From positions 1-49,756 of the forward strand of contig JADIMI010000019.1 in NCBI GenBank assembly GCA_017694845.1: 49,756 nt of DNA. The letters are read 5' to 3'. The DNA comes from Candidatus Cryptobacteroides intestinavium (lineage in GTDB: Bacteria > Bacteroidota > Bacteroidia > Bacteroidales > UBA932). Below are positions 25,363 through 34,398 of this stretch, piece by piece. Made by a program: the position numbers and the translations under genes. Under the pieces are notes generated by a model that had not been told where the DNA came from, did no database searches, and saw nothing but the letters and a program-made list of their open reading frames with translations. The stretch's first letter is position 1; the number at the start of each line of letters is the position of its first letter.

Positions 25363-26316
25363 TTAGCCTCTGTCGCGGTGCCGGCTCTGTCTGTATCTTC
25401 TGATGTTCTCTTCGAGGATGGGCCTTTCTGATGCAGGCAATGCCCAGTCAAGGAATCTTTCTGAAATATAGTCGACTGCCTGCAGGGAGGGATGTACCAT
25501 GTCTTCCGCATAGAACCTGTAGTCCCTGAGTTCATCCATCATTATCTCATATGCAGGGAAATAGTCTGTGGGCACGGTCTTCTCTATGATCATATCCGCT
25601 GCCATCAGCAGGGTGGACTTGCTCAGCTGGTTCCCGTGCGCCCCGTCTGCAAGATGACGTATAGGACTGACAGTGAATATTATCTGTTTTTCACGAAAGT
25701 CTGTCGTTGACTCTGCCTTGCACATCTTGACGATGTTCTCCAGCAGCCCGTAGGCTGTTTCCAGTGTCATTCTTTCCCTGCTGAATTCCCTGGCATCGCG
25801 TTTCAGACAGTTGCTGACAATCCGGCCGATGTATCCTGCCGGGGGAATATCCGTACAGCCTCCGCCAGCTGCACTGTCTCCGGATCCTGGTGCTTCCCAT
25901 CCGGTATATCGGAAGCACCAGGCGGTACCGAGAGTTATTATGATCTTGCTGCAGTCCCGGAAGAAGCTGCAGGCTTCGTCAAGTCTGCTGTTTGCATTTT
26001 CGAGGAATTCTGCAGTGTCATTCCTGGCGAATGAAGTATGATGCCAGAAAGAGCAGATCCTGCCGGCCCCGCTGCCCATCCATACACATTCCTCTTCTGT
26101 GAAATGTGTCCCGGATACAAGTCTTTCTACCGACTGGGATATGGATGCAGGATTATATAACGTGCCGAACGGGTTTATGCATACATCAAAACCATAGTCG
26201 GACAGTTTCTGCCCGACGTTGTCCGAGAAGCAGCTGCCCAGCATAAGGATCCTGTCCCTGTACGAGACCGGGACCCGGCATTTAACGTCCGTCACCGGAG
26301 TCTGAAGTCTGATCAT
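25363..26316 (-). CDS. GSCFA domain protein
   Basis: A 317-residue SGNH-hydrolase-like protein. The name-giving motif is in ILMLGSCFSDNVGQKL (about 24-39), with the Ser of the GSCFS block as putative nucleophile. The family-typical FGTLYNPASI (about 51-60) follows, then FTVSPIRHLADGAHGN. A late DMVHPS gives the Asp and His expected of an SGNH triad. The family is known from bacteria including Bacteroidales, but its substrate has not been established to my knowledge. No signal peptide is visible. It is second in a pair with a lipoprotein gene 10 nt upstream. Confidence 0.88.
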   Translation of the reverse strand: MIRLQTPVTDVKCRVPVSYRDRILMLGSCFSDNVGQKLSDYGFDVCINPFGTLYNPASISQSVERLVSGTHFTEEECVWMGSGAGRICSFWHHTSFARNDTAEFLENANSRLDEACSFFRDCSKIIITLGTAWCFRYTGWEAPGSGDSAAGGGCTDIPPAGYIGRIVSNCLKRDAREFSRERMTLETAYGLLENIVKMCKAESTTDFREKQIIFTVSPIRHLADGAHGNQLSKSTLLMAADMIIEKTVPTDYFPAYEIMMDELRDYRFYAEDMVHPSLQAVDYISERFLDWALPASERPILEENIRRYRQSRHRDRG

Positions 26317-26326
26317 TGTTATTGTA

Positions 26327-26803
26327 TTACTCCTGTGTCCTGATATCCTTGGTAATGACTATCGGTGATGATGTCTTGTTCCCGTTCAGTTTCCATTTTG
26401 TCTTAGCGGAGATACTTATGTAGTTGAGCCGCCTTGTGAGGGATATGATGTCTTCGCTTCCGTCTCCCCAGCGTATGGTGAACGGTTCGTCCCTGTATTC
26501 AATTGCCCCATCGATCTCACCGTACTCCAGCTGGTAATTCCCGTCTCCCTTTTTCAGCCGGAATCCGTAGAACTGAGGCATATAGTATTTGGTGGCCGGC
26601 TGCAGCTGAAGAGGTTCGGTCTCTCCTCTGAAAGTGATCGTGGTGCCTTCCAGCCAGGTATTCCCTGTAGCCGGGTCAAGAAGATCCCTGCCGGAACTGT
26701 CATAGACTTCAATTATGAGGTTGACAGGTACCCAGTCTACCATCCTGCCGCAGGACTGGAAGGCAAGGACAGCGGCAAGTATGGCGATAAGTCTTGTTTT
26801 CAT
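26327..26803 (-). CDS. Putative lipoprotein, 158 residues
   Basis: I do not recognise the family. The N-terminus (MKTRLIAILAAVLAFQSCG) looks like a lipoprotein signal with Cys18, although the lipobox FQSC is non-canonical. The mature part is beta-rich, with repeated polar/aromatic strands (TTITFRGETEPLQLQPATKY, EPFTIRWGDGSEDI). A -7 box lies 24 nt upstream. Its pairing with the GSCFA gene suggests the two are co-transcribed. Confidence 0.7.
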   Translation of the reverse strand: MKTRLIAILAAVLAFQSCGRMVDWVPVNLIIEVYDSSGRDLLDPATGNTWLEGTTITFRGETEPLQLQPATKYYMPQFYGFRLKKGDGNYQLEYGEIDGAIEYRDEPFTIRWGDGSEDIISLTRRLNYISISAKTKWKLNGNKTSSPIVITKDIRTQE

Positions 26804-26826
26804 ATTCCTCGCTGTTATTGACGGTT

Positions 26827-26834
26827 CAAATATA
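26827..26834 (-). promoter_or_regulatory. -7 promoter box for the lipoprotein-GSCFA pair
   Basis: The minus strand reads TATATTTG, ending 24 nt before the ATG at 26803. It is divergent from the box at 26911-26918. Confidence 0.45.
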
Positions 26835-26910
26835 ATGAATTTTGCATAATAGTTATCCTTATGAAGGATTTATCTGCATTCAGAACGTGGCATTCTCATC
26901 ATATTATGCC

Positions 26911-26918
26911 TATCTTTG
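26911..26918 (+). promoter_or_regulatory. -7 promoter box for the barrel protein gene
   Basis: TATCTTTG ends 30 nt before the ATG at 26949. The bases just downstream contain a TTG (26916) that is in frame but belongs to the promoter rather than a start codon. Confidence 0.5.
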
Positions 26919-26948
26919 CATTTCAGATGCTTTTTGAGAAAACCGGCT

Positions 26949-28229
26949 ATGAAATTTTTATGTTATGTGATATGCAGTGTACTTTCATCGGTCTTTATGT
27001 CAGGCGGTGTGTCCTCTGCCGTAGATTTGCCGGAAGGTACAGCCGCGTCCGGCGGGGGAGTCCGGGAAGAGAAAGAGATGCCGAAGGTACATCTGGCATA
27101 CGATGTCAATTTCGAGATGAATTTTGACAACAGGGAGAACAGGTCGGACCTGTCTACATCGATGACAATTTTCGGGGCTCGCCTTACCCCGGAGATAGGA
27201 ATAGGAGTGGAGCAGGGAGACGGTGCCCGTCACAGGGTGATGCTGGGCATAGATGTGATGAAGGATTTCGGCAGAGGGCCGGATGGCTCTCAGGATGGGA
27301 CGGTCCCGGGAAACAAGGGTTACGGGAATGCAGACCTTTTCCACGAGATGACTCTATACTATATGCTGGAGATGAAGATGGGGAAGACAGACTTCTCTCT
27401 GACCGCCGGGATATTCCCTAAACGGTACTCTATGTCGAGTGAATATTCTCCGGCCTTTATTTCCGATTCACTGAAATTCTATGACAACAATTATGAAGGT
27501 CTTCTGCTCTCTTTCAGCCGCCCGAAGTCTTATTATGAAGTAGGCTGCGACTGGATGGGAATGTTCGGGAGATATGAGCGGGAACGCTTTATGCTGTTCA
27601 GCCACGGCCGGTCCCGGATCCTTCCGTGGCTCTCTCTCGGTTATACTGCATATATGTACCACTATGCGTGCAGCGCGACCGTAGACGGTGTGGTGGACAA
27701 TGTGCTGGTGAATCCGGCCGTATGTGTCGATCTTGCCCCTTTCGTCCCTCTGCAGCAGCTGAGCCTGACGTTAGGCTGGCTGCAGGGGGCGCAGCAGGAC
27801 AGGCTCAATGTCGGAAAATATGTCTTTCCGTGCGGAGGGGAGGCCATATTCGATATCCGGAAATGGAATACGGGTATCAGAAACCGCCTTTTTATAGGCT
27901 GTGATATGATGCCCTACTATGACAGCAGGGATGCCGGAGGTTACAAATACGGGACGGGACTGTACTGGGGAGACCCGTTCTACAGACTGTTTTCAGGGAA
28001 TGACATACGGTTTGACAAAGATCAGCCGCGGCACTATGACAGGAATAAGGCTGTCTCCATATATGACAGGCTGGAAGTGTATTATGAACCGAGGATAGCG
28101 GACTTTGTCAATCTCAGGGTCGGACTTGTCGCGCACTTCCTCGAGTCAGGATATGCAGGCTTCCATCAACAGGTGTCCCTGATTTTCAATCTTCAGGAGC
28201 TGCTTTCAAGCACCGCCTCGAAGAGATAG
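26949..28229 (+). CDS. Predicted outer-membrane beta-barrel protein, unknown function
   Basis: A 426-residue protein with a signal peptide (about 1-24) and then strand-like segments with alternating aromatic and polar residues through to the C-terminus (YAGFHQQVSLIFNLQELL). Glycine- and tyrosine-rich turns, such as CDMMPYYDSRDAGGYKYGTG, support a large barrel. I cannot place it in a named family. ATG 26949 gives the signal peptide; the in-frame TTG upstream is inside the promoter. The next gene, a lipoprotein 5'-nucleotidase, follows after 56 nt on the same strand, so a joint envelope function is possible. Confidence 0.7.
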   Translation: MKFLCYVICSVLSSVFMSGGVSSAVDLPEGTAASGGGVREEKEMPKVHLAYDVNFEMNFDNRENRSDLSTSMTIFGARLTPEIGIGVEQGDGARHRVMLGIDVMKDFGRGPDGSQDGTVPGNKGYGNADLFHEMTLYYMLEMKMGKTDFSLTAGIFPKRYSMSSEYSPAFISDSLKFYDNNYEGLLLSFSRPKSYYEVGCDWMGMFGRYERERFMLFSHGRSRILPWLSLGYTAYMYHYACSATVDGVVDNVLVNPAVCVDLAPFVPLQQLSLTLGWLQGAQQDRLNVGKYVFPCGGEAIFDIRKWNTGIRNRLFIGCDMMPYYDSRDAGGYKYGTGLYWGDPFYRLFSGNDIRFDKDQPRHYDRNKAVSIYDRLEVYYEPRIADFVNLRVGLVAHFLESGYAGFHQQVSLIFNLQELLSSTASKR

Positions 28230-28285
28230 GACCGGTTTTGCGGTGATGGCATTTATTACGGACAGATATATATACATTGCATACT

Positions 28286-30019
28286 ATGAGACTGAAAAGC
28301 TTTTTCCTGCTGCCGGTGCTGTTTTCTGCAGCGGCCTGCGGCCCGCGTGATGGAGAATATACAATCCACCTTTTCACCACCAATGATGTACACGGGACAT
28401 ATTTCGATTCGACTTATGTCTCGGAAAGGACCAGGCCTTCGCTTATGGCCGTATCACATTATGTGGACAGTGTGCGTGCGGCTTCAGGGGAGGAGAATGT
28501 CATATTTATCGATGCCGGCGACTGCCTGCAGGGTGATAATGCAGCATATTATTACAACTATGTGGATACCGTCAGCAGGCATCTCTATGCAAGAATAGCC
28601 GAATATATGGGATATGATGCGATCGTGGCCGGCAACCATGATATCGAGACAGGACATAACGTATATGACAGGATTATGCGGGAGATGAATGTGCCGTTTC
28701 TGGCAGCGAATGCAGTGAGGACGGATAACGGGAGACCGTATTTCCAGGACTATGTCATTGTCAGGCGTCACGGGCTGAAGATAGCGATACTCGGGTTTAC
28801 GAATCCCGGCATACCCGGCTGGCTGTCCGAAGAGCTGTGGAGCGGAATGGAGTTCAGATCTCTTCTTCCGTATGTCCAGGAATACGTGGATAAAGTCATT
28901 TCGGAGAAAAGGCCGGATGTAGTGGTGGCGGCAGTGCATTCCGGTACAGGAAACGGGGATGGCTCGATGCTGGAAAGCCAGGGACTGGATCTTTTCAGGA
29001 CATTGAGAGGTGTGGACTTCCTGGTCTGCTCGCACGACCACAGGCCATACGTGGCGCAGAATGACAGTATATGTCTGATCAATTCCGGAAGCCATTGCAG
29101 AAATATAGGGCACGGGACTGTCCGCATTACAGTGAAGGGAGGGAAATGTACCGCCAGATCCCTGTCTGCGGAACTGATTCCAGTGAGAAAAGAAGCGGTG
29201 GATGCTGAAATGGAGGCTCTTTTCCGCAAGGATTATGACGCGGTCCGTGCGTTTACTCTCAAACCTGTAGGGGAGCTTGACACAGAACTTCTCACAAGAG
29301 ATGCCTACAGAGGGATGTGTCCGTATATGGATCTCCTCCATACGGTGTCGCTTTCTGTCCCGGAAGCCGATATCTCATTTGCAGCACCTCTTACATTCAA
29401 CGGCAGGGTCGGAGCAGGGACAATACTCTATAATGACCTTTTTACAATCTATCCGTTCGAGAACCAGCTTTTTGTCGTGCGGATGACAGGAAAGGAGATA
29501 AAAGATTATCTTGAATATTCGTATGATACATGGATAAATACGGTGGACGATGAGAAAGATGGACATCTTCTGAAAATCGTCCGCGAGCCGGATCCGCGTA
29601 CAGGTCAGGACCGCTGGTCTTTTGTCGGAAGGGCGTATAATTTCGATTCTGCCGGCGGACTGGTCTATACTGTAGATGTGACAATGCCGGCTGGCAGCAG
29701 GGTGTCGGTGAAATCCCTTGCCGATGGCAGCCCGTTTTCTGAAGATGCGGAATATAATGTCGCAATGACTTCCTACCGAGCAAGCGGAGGGGGACGCCTT
29801 ATGGAAGAAGGGGCAGGGATTGACGCTGCGGAGGTCGAGACGAGGATTGTGGCCAGATATCCTGAGATCAGGGAACTGGTATACGGGTATATTCTGGAGA
29901 ACGGTGGAATCTATGCTGAAAAAATAAAAGCCCCGGCCGTGACAGGTGGCTGGAGCTTTATACCTGAATCCATATCCGGTCCGATGCTCGAAAGAGATAT
30001 GGCGTTACTGTTCGACTGA
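28286..30019 (+). CDS. Lipoprotein 5'-nucleotidase / metallophosphatase, UshA family
   Basis: A 577-residue surface or periplasmic lipoprotein: signal MRLKSFFLLPVLFSAAACG with lipobox Cys18. The N-terminal metallophosphatase domain has HLFTTNDVHGTYFDS (Asp, His), DAGDCLQGD, AGNHDIETG (Asn-His), AAVHSGTG and VCSHDHRPYV, so all five metal-binding blocks are present. The C-terminal 5'-nucleotidase substrate domain starts near 330 and includes FTIYPFENQLFVVRMTGKEI. It likely hydrolyses extracellular nucleotides to feed purine uptake. ATG 28286 was preferred to TTG 28277. It ends 1 nt from the convergent dsbD stop. Confidence 0.92.
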   Translation: MRLKSFFLLPVLFSAAACGPRDGEYTIHLFTTNDVHGTYFDSTYVSERTRPSLMAVSHYVDSVRAASGEENVIFIDAGDCLQGDNAAYYYNYVDTVSRHLYARIAEYMGYDAIVAGNHDIETGHNVYDRIMREMNVPFLAANAVRTDNGRPYFQDYVIVRRHGLKIAILGFTNPGIPGWLSEELWSGMEFRSLLPYVQEYVDKVISEKRPDVVVAAVHSGTGNGDGSMLESQGLDLFRTLRGVDFLVCSHDHRPYVAQNDSICLINSGSHCRNIGHGTVRITVKGGKCTARSLSAELIPVRKEAVDAEMEALFRKDYDAVRAFTLKPVGELDTELLTRDAYRGMCPYMDLLHTVSLSVPEADISFAAPLTFNGRVGAGTILYNDLFTIYPFENQLFVVRMTGKEIKDYLEYSYDTWINTVDDEKDGHLLKIVREPDPRTGQDRWSFVGRAYNFDSAGGLVYTVDVTMPAGSRVSVKSLADGSPFSEDAEYNVAMTSYRASGGGRLMEEGAGIDAAEVETRIVARYPEIRELVYGYILENGGIYAEKIKAPAVTGGWSFIPESISGPMLERDMALLFD

Positions 30020-30020
30020 A

Positions 30021-31943
30021 TTATTTTTCATACGCCTCGATCCCGGATCTGAGGAAATCCACAAAGCCGTTGATGTCGAGGTTGTACCCGCGTACGGGAG
30101 CAAGCTGTTCCCCTTCAGGGGAGAGGAGGACATAGTTCGGCTGGGCGTTGACTCCGAATCTGGTGCGTACGATGTATGAGTTAGCCCTGCCGAGAGTCTT
30201 CAGCACATCCCCGGTATCGGTCGTAACCCAGTCATCTTCGGCAAGTTTCTGCTTGTCATCGGTGTACAGGGCTACCACAATGTAGTCATTGTTCAGTATG
30301 TCGAGAACCTGAGGATCGCTCCATACTCTGGACTCCATTTCCCTGCAGTTTACGCAGCCGTGACCGGTGATGTCAACAAAGACAGGCTTTCCGGCCTCTT
30401 TTGCGGCCGCCAGTCCTTCATCAAGGGTGAAATATCCCTGGAGGCCGAGCGGAAGGTGAAGGTCATATTTCTTCTGTCCTTCGGAGATGGACTGGACTGG
30501 GGATGATCCTGCTGCCGTACCTGCGGCTACGGTGTTCTGGCCCAGGACGAAATCCTGTGTCGTGATCGGAGGAAGGTATCCGGAGAGAGCCTTGAGAGGT
30601 GCCCCGAACATTCCCGGAATCATATATACCACAAACGAGAATACTGCTATGGCCAGAGTCAGGCGTTTGACAGAAACGTGCTCAACCTTGTCATCGTTCG
30701 CGAACCTGATCTTGCCGAGAAGATAGAATCCGAGGAGGGTGAACACGACGATCCAGATTGCAAGGTATACTTCCCTGTCAAGCAGCCCCCAGTGGTATGT
30801 CTGGTCTGCCACGCTCAGGAACTTGAATCCGAGAGCCACCTCGACAAATCCAAGGACCACCTTTACTGAATTGAGCCATCCTCCGCTCTTAGGAATGTTC
30901 TTCAGGAGGGACGGGAAGAAGGCGAGTATCGTGAACGGCAGTGCAAATGCAAGCGAGAATGCAAGCATTGCGATCATCGGCTCCCAGAATTCTCCCTGTG
31001 TGGCCTTGATGAGCACGGAACCCACTATCGGACCTGTGCAGGAGAATGATACCAGCACAAGGGTCAGGGCCATGAAGAATGTGCCGAGAAGCCCGCCCTT
31101 GTCGACTCCCTTGTCGCTCTTGTTGACAAGCTTTGATGGAAGTACTATCTCGAAGGCTCCGAAGAAGGAGGCTGCGAAAATCATAAATACAATGAAGAAT
31201 ACTATGTTTGGCAGCCAGTGTGTCGCGAGCCAGTTGAATATGTCCGCTGTGACGGCATCTCCACCGACAATCCTGGTTATGAGGATTATAAGGGATATCG
31301 GCACTGTGTAGAGCAGGACGATGAAAAGTCCGTACATAGATGCCTTGAACCTTCCGGCGGCAGGAGATGAGGCTCCCTTCATAAAGAAAGAAACCGTCAT
31401 AGGGACCATCGGGAATACACATGGTGTAAGCAGGGCTGCAAATCCCCACAGTATCGCCTCGATGACGATACCCCAGTTGAAGCCTCTTGATGGAGCCGTG
31501 CTGTCTATGGTGCCCTGGGATGCCTTTACATCGACACTGAATTTCCAGTATTCCGGCATGTTGCAGTAGTCTTCGTTGCAGCTCTGCCAGTTGAGTTCCC
31601 CGTTGACCTTGACGTCCTTGCTGACAGAAATGTCCTGGGCGAGGACGATCTCATCGAAATAGACCATCTCTCCCTCATAGTCGGTCTTTGAACCGAGATC
31701 ATACATCGGACCGGCTATATCGTAGCCGGTGTCAGCCGAAGAAAACTCCACGCAGGCTGGATATCCCATCTCAGTGACCGTACCGTATGTATGGTACCCA
31801 TCGATGATCTGGCCTGTGAAGACGATCGTATAGAGACTGTCGTTCTTCTGCCTGACATCAGTCTTCCACGTGACTGTCGTTGTCTGTGCGAACCCTGTCG
31901 CGCATAGCAGCAGGGTCCCTGCAAGAGCAAGTATGCGTTTCAT
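30021..31943 (-). CDS. dsbD: Thiol:disulfide interchange protein DsbD-type
   Basis: A 640-residue inner-membrane reductase passing electrons from cytosolic thioredoxin to the periplasm. Order: signal peptide (1-about 20); N-terminal DsbC-like domain with the cysteine pair in NWQSCNEDYCNMPEYW; a multi-helix CcdA-type membrane domain with active cysteines in LLTPCVFPMVP and SFSCTGPIVG; and a C-terminal thioredoxin domain with DITGHGCVNCREME (CxxC). ATG 31943 starts the signal peptide; an upstream in-frame start at 31988 would precede it with charged residues. It follows rny by 49 nt. Confidence 0.93.
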   Translation of the reverse strand: MKRILALAGTLLLCATGFAQTTTVTWKTDVRQKNDSLYTIVFTGQIIDGYHTYGTVTEMGYPACVEFSSADTGYDIAGPMYDLGSKTDYEGEMVYFDEIVLAQDISVSKDVKVNGELNWQSCNEDYCNMPEYWKFSVDVKASQGTIDSTAPSRGFNWGIVIEAILWGFAALLTPCVFPMVPMTVSFFMKGASSPAAGRFKASMYGLFIVLLYTVPISLIILITRIVGGDAVTADIFNWLATHWLPNIVFFIVFMIFAASFFGAFEIVLPSKLVNKSDKGVDKGGLLGTFFMALTLVLVSFSCTGPIVGSVLIKATQGEFWEPMIAMLAFSLAFALPFTILAFFPSLLKNIPKSGGWLNSVKVVLGFVEVALGFKFLSVADQTYHWGLLDREVYLAIWIVVFTLLGFYLLGKIRFANDDKVEHVSVKRLTLAIAVFSFVVYMIPGMFGAPLKALSGYLPPITTQDFVLGQNTVAAGTAAGSSPVQSISEGQKKYDLHLPLGLQGYFTLDEGLAAAKEAGKPVFVDITGHGCVNCREMESRVWSDPQVLDILNNDYIVVALYTDDKQKLAEDDWVTTDTGDVLKTLGRANSYIVRTRFGVNAQPNYVLLSPEGEQLAPVRGYNLDINGFVDFLRSGIEAYEK

Positions 31944-31992
31944 CTCTTGAACCGTTAATATATTGTGTACTTTGTCGTTGTATCGCAATGTC

Positions 31993-33534
31993 CTATTTAG
32001 CGTAGGCGACTGACCTGGTCTCCCGTATGACAGTGATCTTCACCTGTCCAGGATATACCATCTCCTCCTGTATCTTCTTTGCAATCTCTCCTGAGAGTGT
32101 CTCGGCATCCTTGTCGCTGACCTGATCGGCTCCTACAATCACCCTGAGCTCACGGCCTGCCTGTATTGCATAGGTCTTTGTCACACCTGTATATGACTTC
32201 GCAATGTTTTCCATATCCTGGAGCCTCTTGATGTAGGATTCTATCACCTCGCGTCTTGCTCCTGGCCTTGCTCCGGAAATCGCATCGCCGACCATTACCA
32301 GAGGGGAGATGATCGAAGTCATCTCGGTCTCTTCGTGATGGGCTCCGATGGCGTTGCATACCTCCGGTTTCTCCTTGTATTTTTCAGCGAGTTTCATACC
32401 GAGTATGGCGTGCGGGAGCTCCGGATCCTCATCCGAGACCTTGCCGATGTCGTGGAGAAGTCCGGCCCGTTTCGCTATCTTTGGATTGAGCCCAAGCTCC
32501 GATGCCATGGTCGCGCAGATATTCGCGACTTCACGTGAATGCTGGAGCAGGTTCTGTCCGTATGAGGAACGGTATTTCATACGTCCTATGAGTTTCACAA
32601 GCTCGATATGCATTCCGTGTATGCCAAGGTCGATACATGTCCTTTTACCAGTCTCCATAATCTCGTCCTCGAGCTGTTTCTGTACTTTTGCGACAACTTC
32701 CTCTATGCGGGCAGGGTGGATCCTCCCGTCCACGACAAGCTGGTGAAGGGCAAGCCTCGCCACCTCCCTCCTGACAGGATCGAATGCCGAGAGGAGGATT
32801 GCCTCGGGCGTGTCATCCACCACTATCTCCACTCCCGTGGCTGCTTCGAGTGCACGGATGTTGCGTCCTTCACGGCCGATTATGCGGCCCTTGATCTCGT
32901 CGCTCTCGATATTGAAGACAGTGACGGCATTCTCGATAGCTGTCTCCGATGCTGTTCTCTGGATAGTGTTGATAACTATTCTTTTGGCTTCCTTGCTTGC
33001 CGTAAGCCTGGCCTCGTCCATCACATCATTGATGTAGGACTGTGCCTGTGACCTTGCCTCGGCCTTCATATTCTCCATCAGCTGGTTCTTCGCCTCGGCG
33101 GCGCTCATCCCTGCAATGCTCTCTATCTGCTCTATCGCCTGTGCGCGCAGCTTGTCATATTCTTCCGATTTCCTGCTGACCAGTTCCACCTGGTTCTTCA
33201 GGTTTTCCCTTATGGCGTCAGCCTCTTTCTGCTTGCGTCCCAGTTCCGAATTCTGCTGGTTCAGGCTGTTCTCCTTCTGCCTCAGCCTGTTTTCAGTCTC
33301 GTGGATCTGGCTGTTCTTCTCGTTGATGTACTGCTCGTGCTCGCTCTTGAGCTGCAGGAACTTCTCCTTTGCCTGGAAAATCTTCTCCTGTTTTATCTTC
33401 TCCGCTTCAAGCTCAGCCTTTTCAAGTATTTCCTCCTTCTTTCCGTTGAGCATTATCTTCTTCACGATGATGTAGCAGCCCAGGGCGAGGATGGCGCCTG
33501 CAGCTGCTGCAATAATATAGTATATTATAGTCAT
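31993..33534 (-). CDS. rny: Ribonuclease Y
   Basis: A 513-residue membrane-anchored endoribonuclease that starts mRNA decay. It has an N-terminal helix (about 3-25), a long coiled coil (about 30-200), a KH domain ([20 protein letters not shown], about 213-232) and an HD domain with GLLHDIGKV carrying the metal-binding His-Asp. The domain order and length match Gram-positive and Bacteroidota RNase Y. It lies 52 nt after the terminator of the 6S-like RNA, so its expression needs read-through or a local promoter, which I could not identify. Confidence 0.96.
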   Translation of the reverse strand: MTIIYYIIAAAAGAILALGCYIIVKKIMLNGKKEEILEKAELEAEKIKQEKIFQAKEKFLQLKSEHEQYINEKNSQIHETENRLRQKENSLNQQNSELGRKQKEADAIRENLKNQVELVSRKSEEYDKLRAQAIEQIESIAGMSAAEAKNQLMENMKAEARSQAQSYINDVMDEARLTASKEAKRIVINTIQRTASETAIENAVTVFNIESDEIKGRIIGREGRNIRALEAATGVEIVVDDTPEAILLSAFDPVRREVARLALHQLVVDGRIHPARIEEVVAKVQKQLEDEIMETGKRTCIDLGIHGMHIELVKLIGRMKYRSSYGQNLLQHSREVANICATMASELGLNPKIAKRAGLLHDIGKVSDEDPELPHAILGMKLAEKYKEKPEVCNAIGAHHEETEMTSIISPLVMVGDAISGARPGARREVIESYIKRLQDMENIAKSYTGVTKTYAIQAGRELRVIVGADQVSDKDAETLSGEIAKKIQEEMVYPGQVKITVIRETRSVAYAK

Positions 33535-33580
33535 ATTGTAATTGATAAAGTTTATAATTGTCTATTTTCTTGTAGGACAG

Positions 33581-33613
33581 ACAAAAAACCGGTCAGCTCG
33601 GAAGCTGGCCGGT
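33581..33613 (-). terminator. Rho-independent terminator of the zapA / 6S-like RNA unit
   Basis: The arms 33603-33613 and 33588-33598 form an 11-bp stem (one C-A mismatch on the minus strand) with a 4-nt loop. A run of six T follows on the minus strand (33588-33583). It lies 12 nt beyond the closing stem of the RNA at 33626-33810. Confidence 0.75.
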
Positions 33614-33625
33614 CAGTTAGATAAA

Positions 33626-33810
33626 AGCCGTTAGTCTGATTGACAGAAAATCTTAATAAATAAGATTTGAGCTCCGAAATATAAAGTTCAGACATCCTCC
33701 GTCCCGCATAAGCGGAATCCCCGTACGGGTCACATAGGTCCGTCTTTCCTTTTCGAGTAACTCGGTTACTTAAATGGTGTTGATTTCAGCAAAGTAAGTA
33801 ACTAACGGCT
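33626..33810 (-). ncRNA. ssrS: 6S RNA candidate
   Basis: The 267-nt space between zapA and rny folds as one RNA on the minus strand. Outer stem: 33801-33810 pairs with 33626-33635, 10 bp, perfect. Inner stem: 33751-33763 pairs with 33669-33679, 11 pairs with two single bulges. Apical stems: CCGT/ACGG (33699-33702 with 33725-33728) and CCGC/GCGG (33704-33707 with 33712-33715). Between outer and inner stems lie two large unpaired flanks, the 3' one holding an 8-bp hairpin (33648-33655 with 33661-33668). The 185-nt length, closing stem, central bubble with 3' hairpin and a terminator directly after fit 6S RNA, which sequesters housekeeping RNA polymerase. Association with zapA is also known from E. 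coli. Identification is by shape, not by search. Confidence 0.7.
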
Positions 33811-34098
33811 CACTGTCAAAATATCGTCAAGATAACCTTCAATGCCTTTCTGCAGGTCTCTGCTCTCCTCTTCAACGTCCCTTAGCTTCTGGATGAGGGA
33901 CAGGTTGCTGATTCCCTGGTTCAGCGCCACAAACGAGAGGATGTCTACTATATCCTTCTGGGGATATTTGCTCTGGTAGCTGTCGATCATCCTGTTGAGC
34001 ATATCGGCGGACTTCCTTATCTGTCCTTCCTGTTCCGGTGAACTGGATTTCAGGTCATATTCACGTCCGGCAATTCTGATACGTATCTTCTGCTCCAT
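33802..34098 (-). CDS. zapA: Cell division protein ZapA
   Basis: A 98-residue protein of the ZapA family, which binds and bundles FtsZ. The N-terminal globular part is MEQKIRIRIAGREYDLKSS, followed by RKSADMLNRMIDSYQSKYP and a C-terminal coiled coil with LSFVALNQGISNLSLIQKL. ATG 34098 was chosen because it lies 2 nt after the upstream gene's stop and gives the canonical N-terminus; 34125 would overlap that gene. Its last codons and stop form one arm of the 6S-like RNA closing stem. Confidence 0.92.
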   Translation of the reverse strand: MEQKIRIRIAGREYDLKSSSPEQEGQIRKSADMLNRMIDSYQSKYPQKDIVDILSFVALNQGISNLSLIQKLRDVEEESRDLQKGIEGYLDDILTVSR

Positions 34099-34100
34099 AG

Positions 34101-34373
34101 TCAGCCCTCCATCAGCGAAATGCATCTGTCGATCTCCCTTATCAGCCTGTCAATGCTCTCCTTTGCTTTGCCGCCATCCCTGGAGGCCCCGAGAAATGCC
34201 CCGGAAAGCTTGAGGTTATCAATCTTTTTTTCTAACTCGTCTATCTGCTTCCTGTAGTCCTCGTTTAGGGCCTGCATCTGCCTGATTTCCTCTTTCAGGG
34301 ACTTGTTCTCGAGCCTGGCGGCCTCGTAGACTGCCATCAGTCTCTCAACACTAGCCTTAATGTCTTCAAGCAT
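34101..34373 (-). CDS. Small coiled-coil protein, putative ZapA partner
   Basis: A 90-residue protein, almost entirely coiled coil (NKSLKEEIRQMQALNEDYRK, with a heptad pattern to about residue 55), ending in a short helix (IDRLIREIDRCISLMEG). Small coiled-coil proteins encoded just upstream of zapA, such as ZauP in Caulobacter or ZapB-like proteins, act with ZapA at the division ring. Position and build suggest such a partner here, but sequence similarity cannot be judged by eye. It is the first gene of the unit, 26 nt from a good promoter. Confidence 0.8.
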   Translation of the reverse strand: MLEDIKASVERLMAVYEAARLENKSLKEEIRQMQALNEDYRKQIDELEKKIDNLKLSGAFLGASRDGGKAKESIDRLIREIDRCISLMEG

Positions 34374-34398
34374 AATCAGGTTCCTTTAGACCACAATG

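Noticed and set aside
25218..25535. 105-codon open frame on the minus strand in the repeat region
   Set aside because: Half of it lies in the GSCFA coding sequence in another frame, and the rest is repeat DNA.
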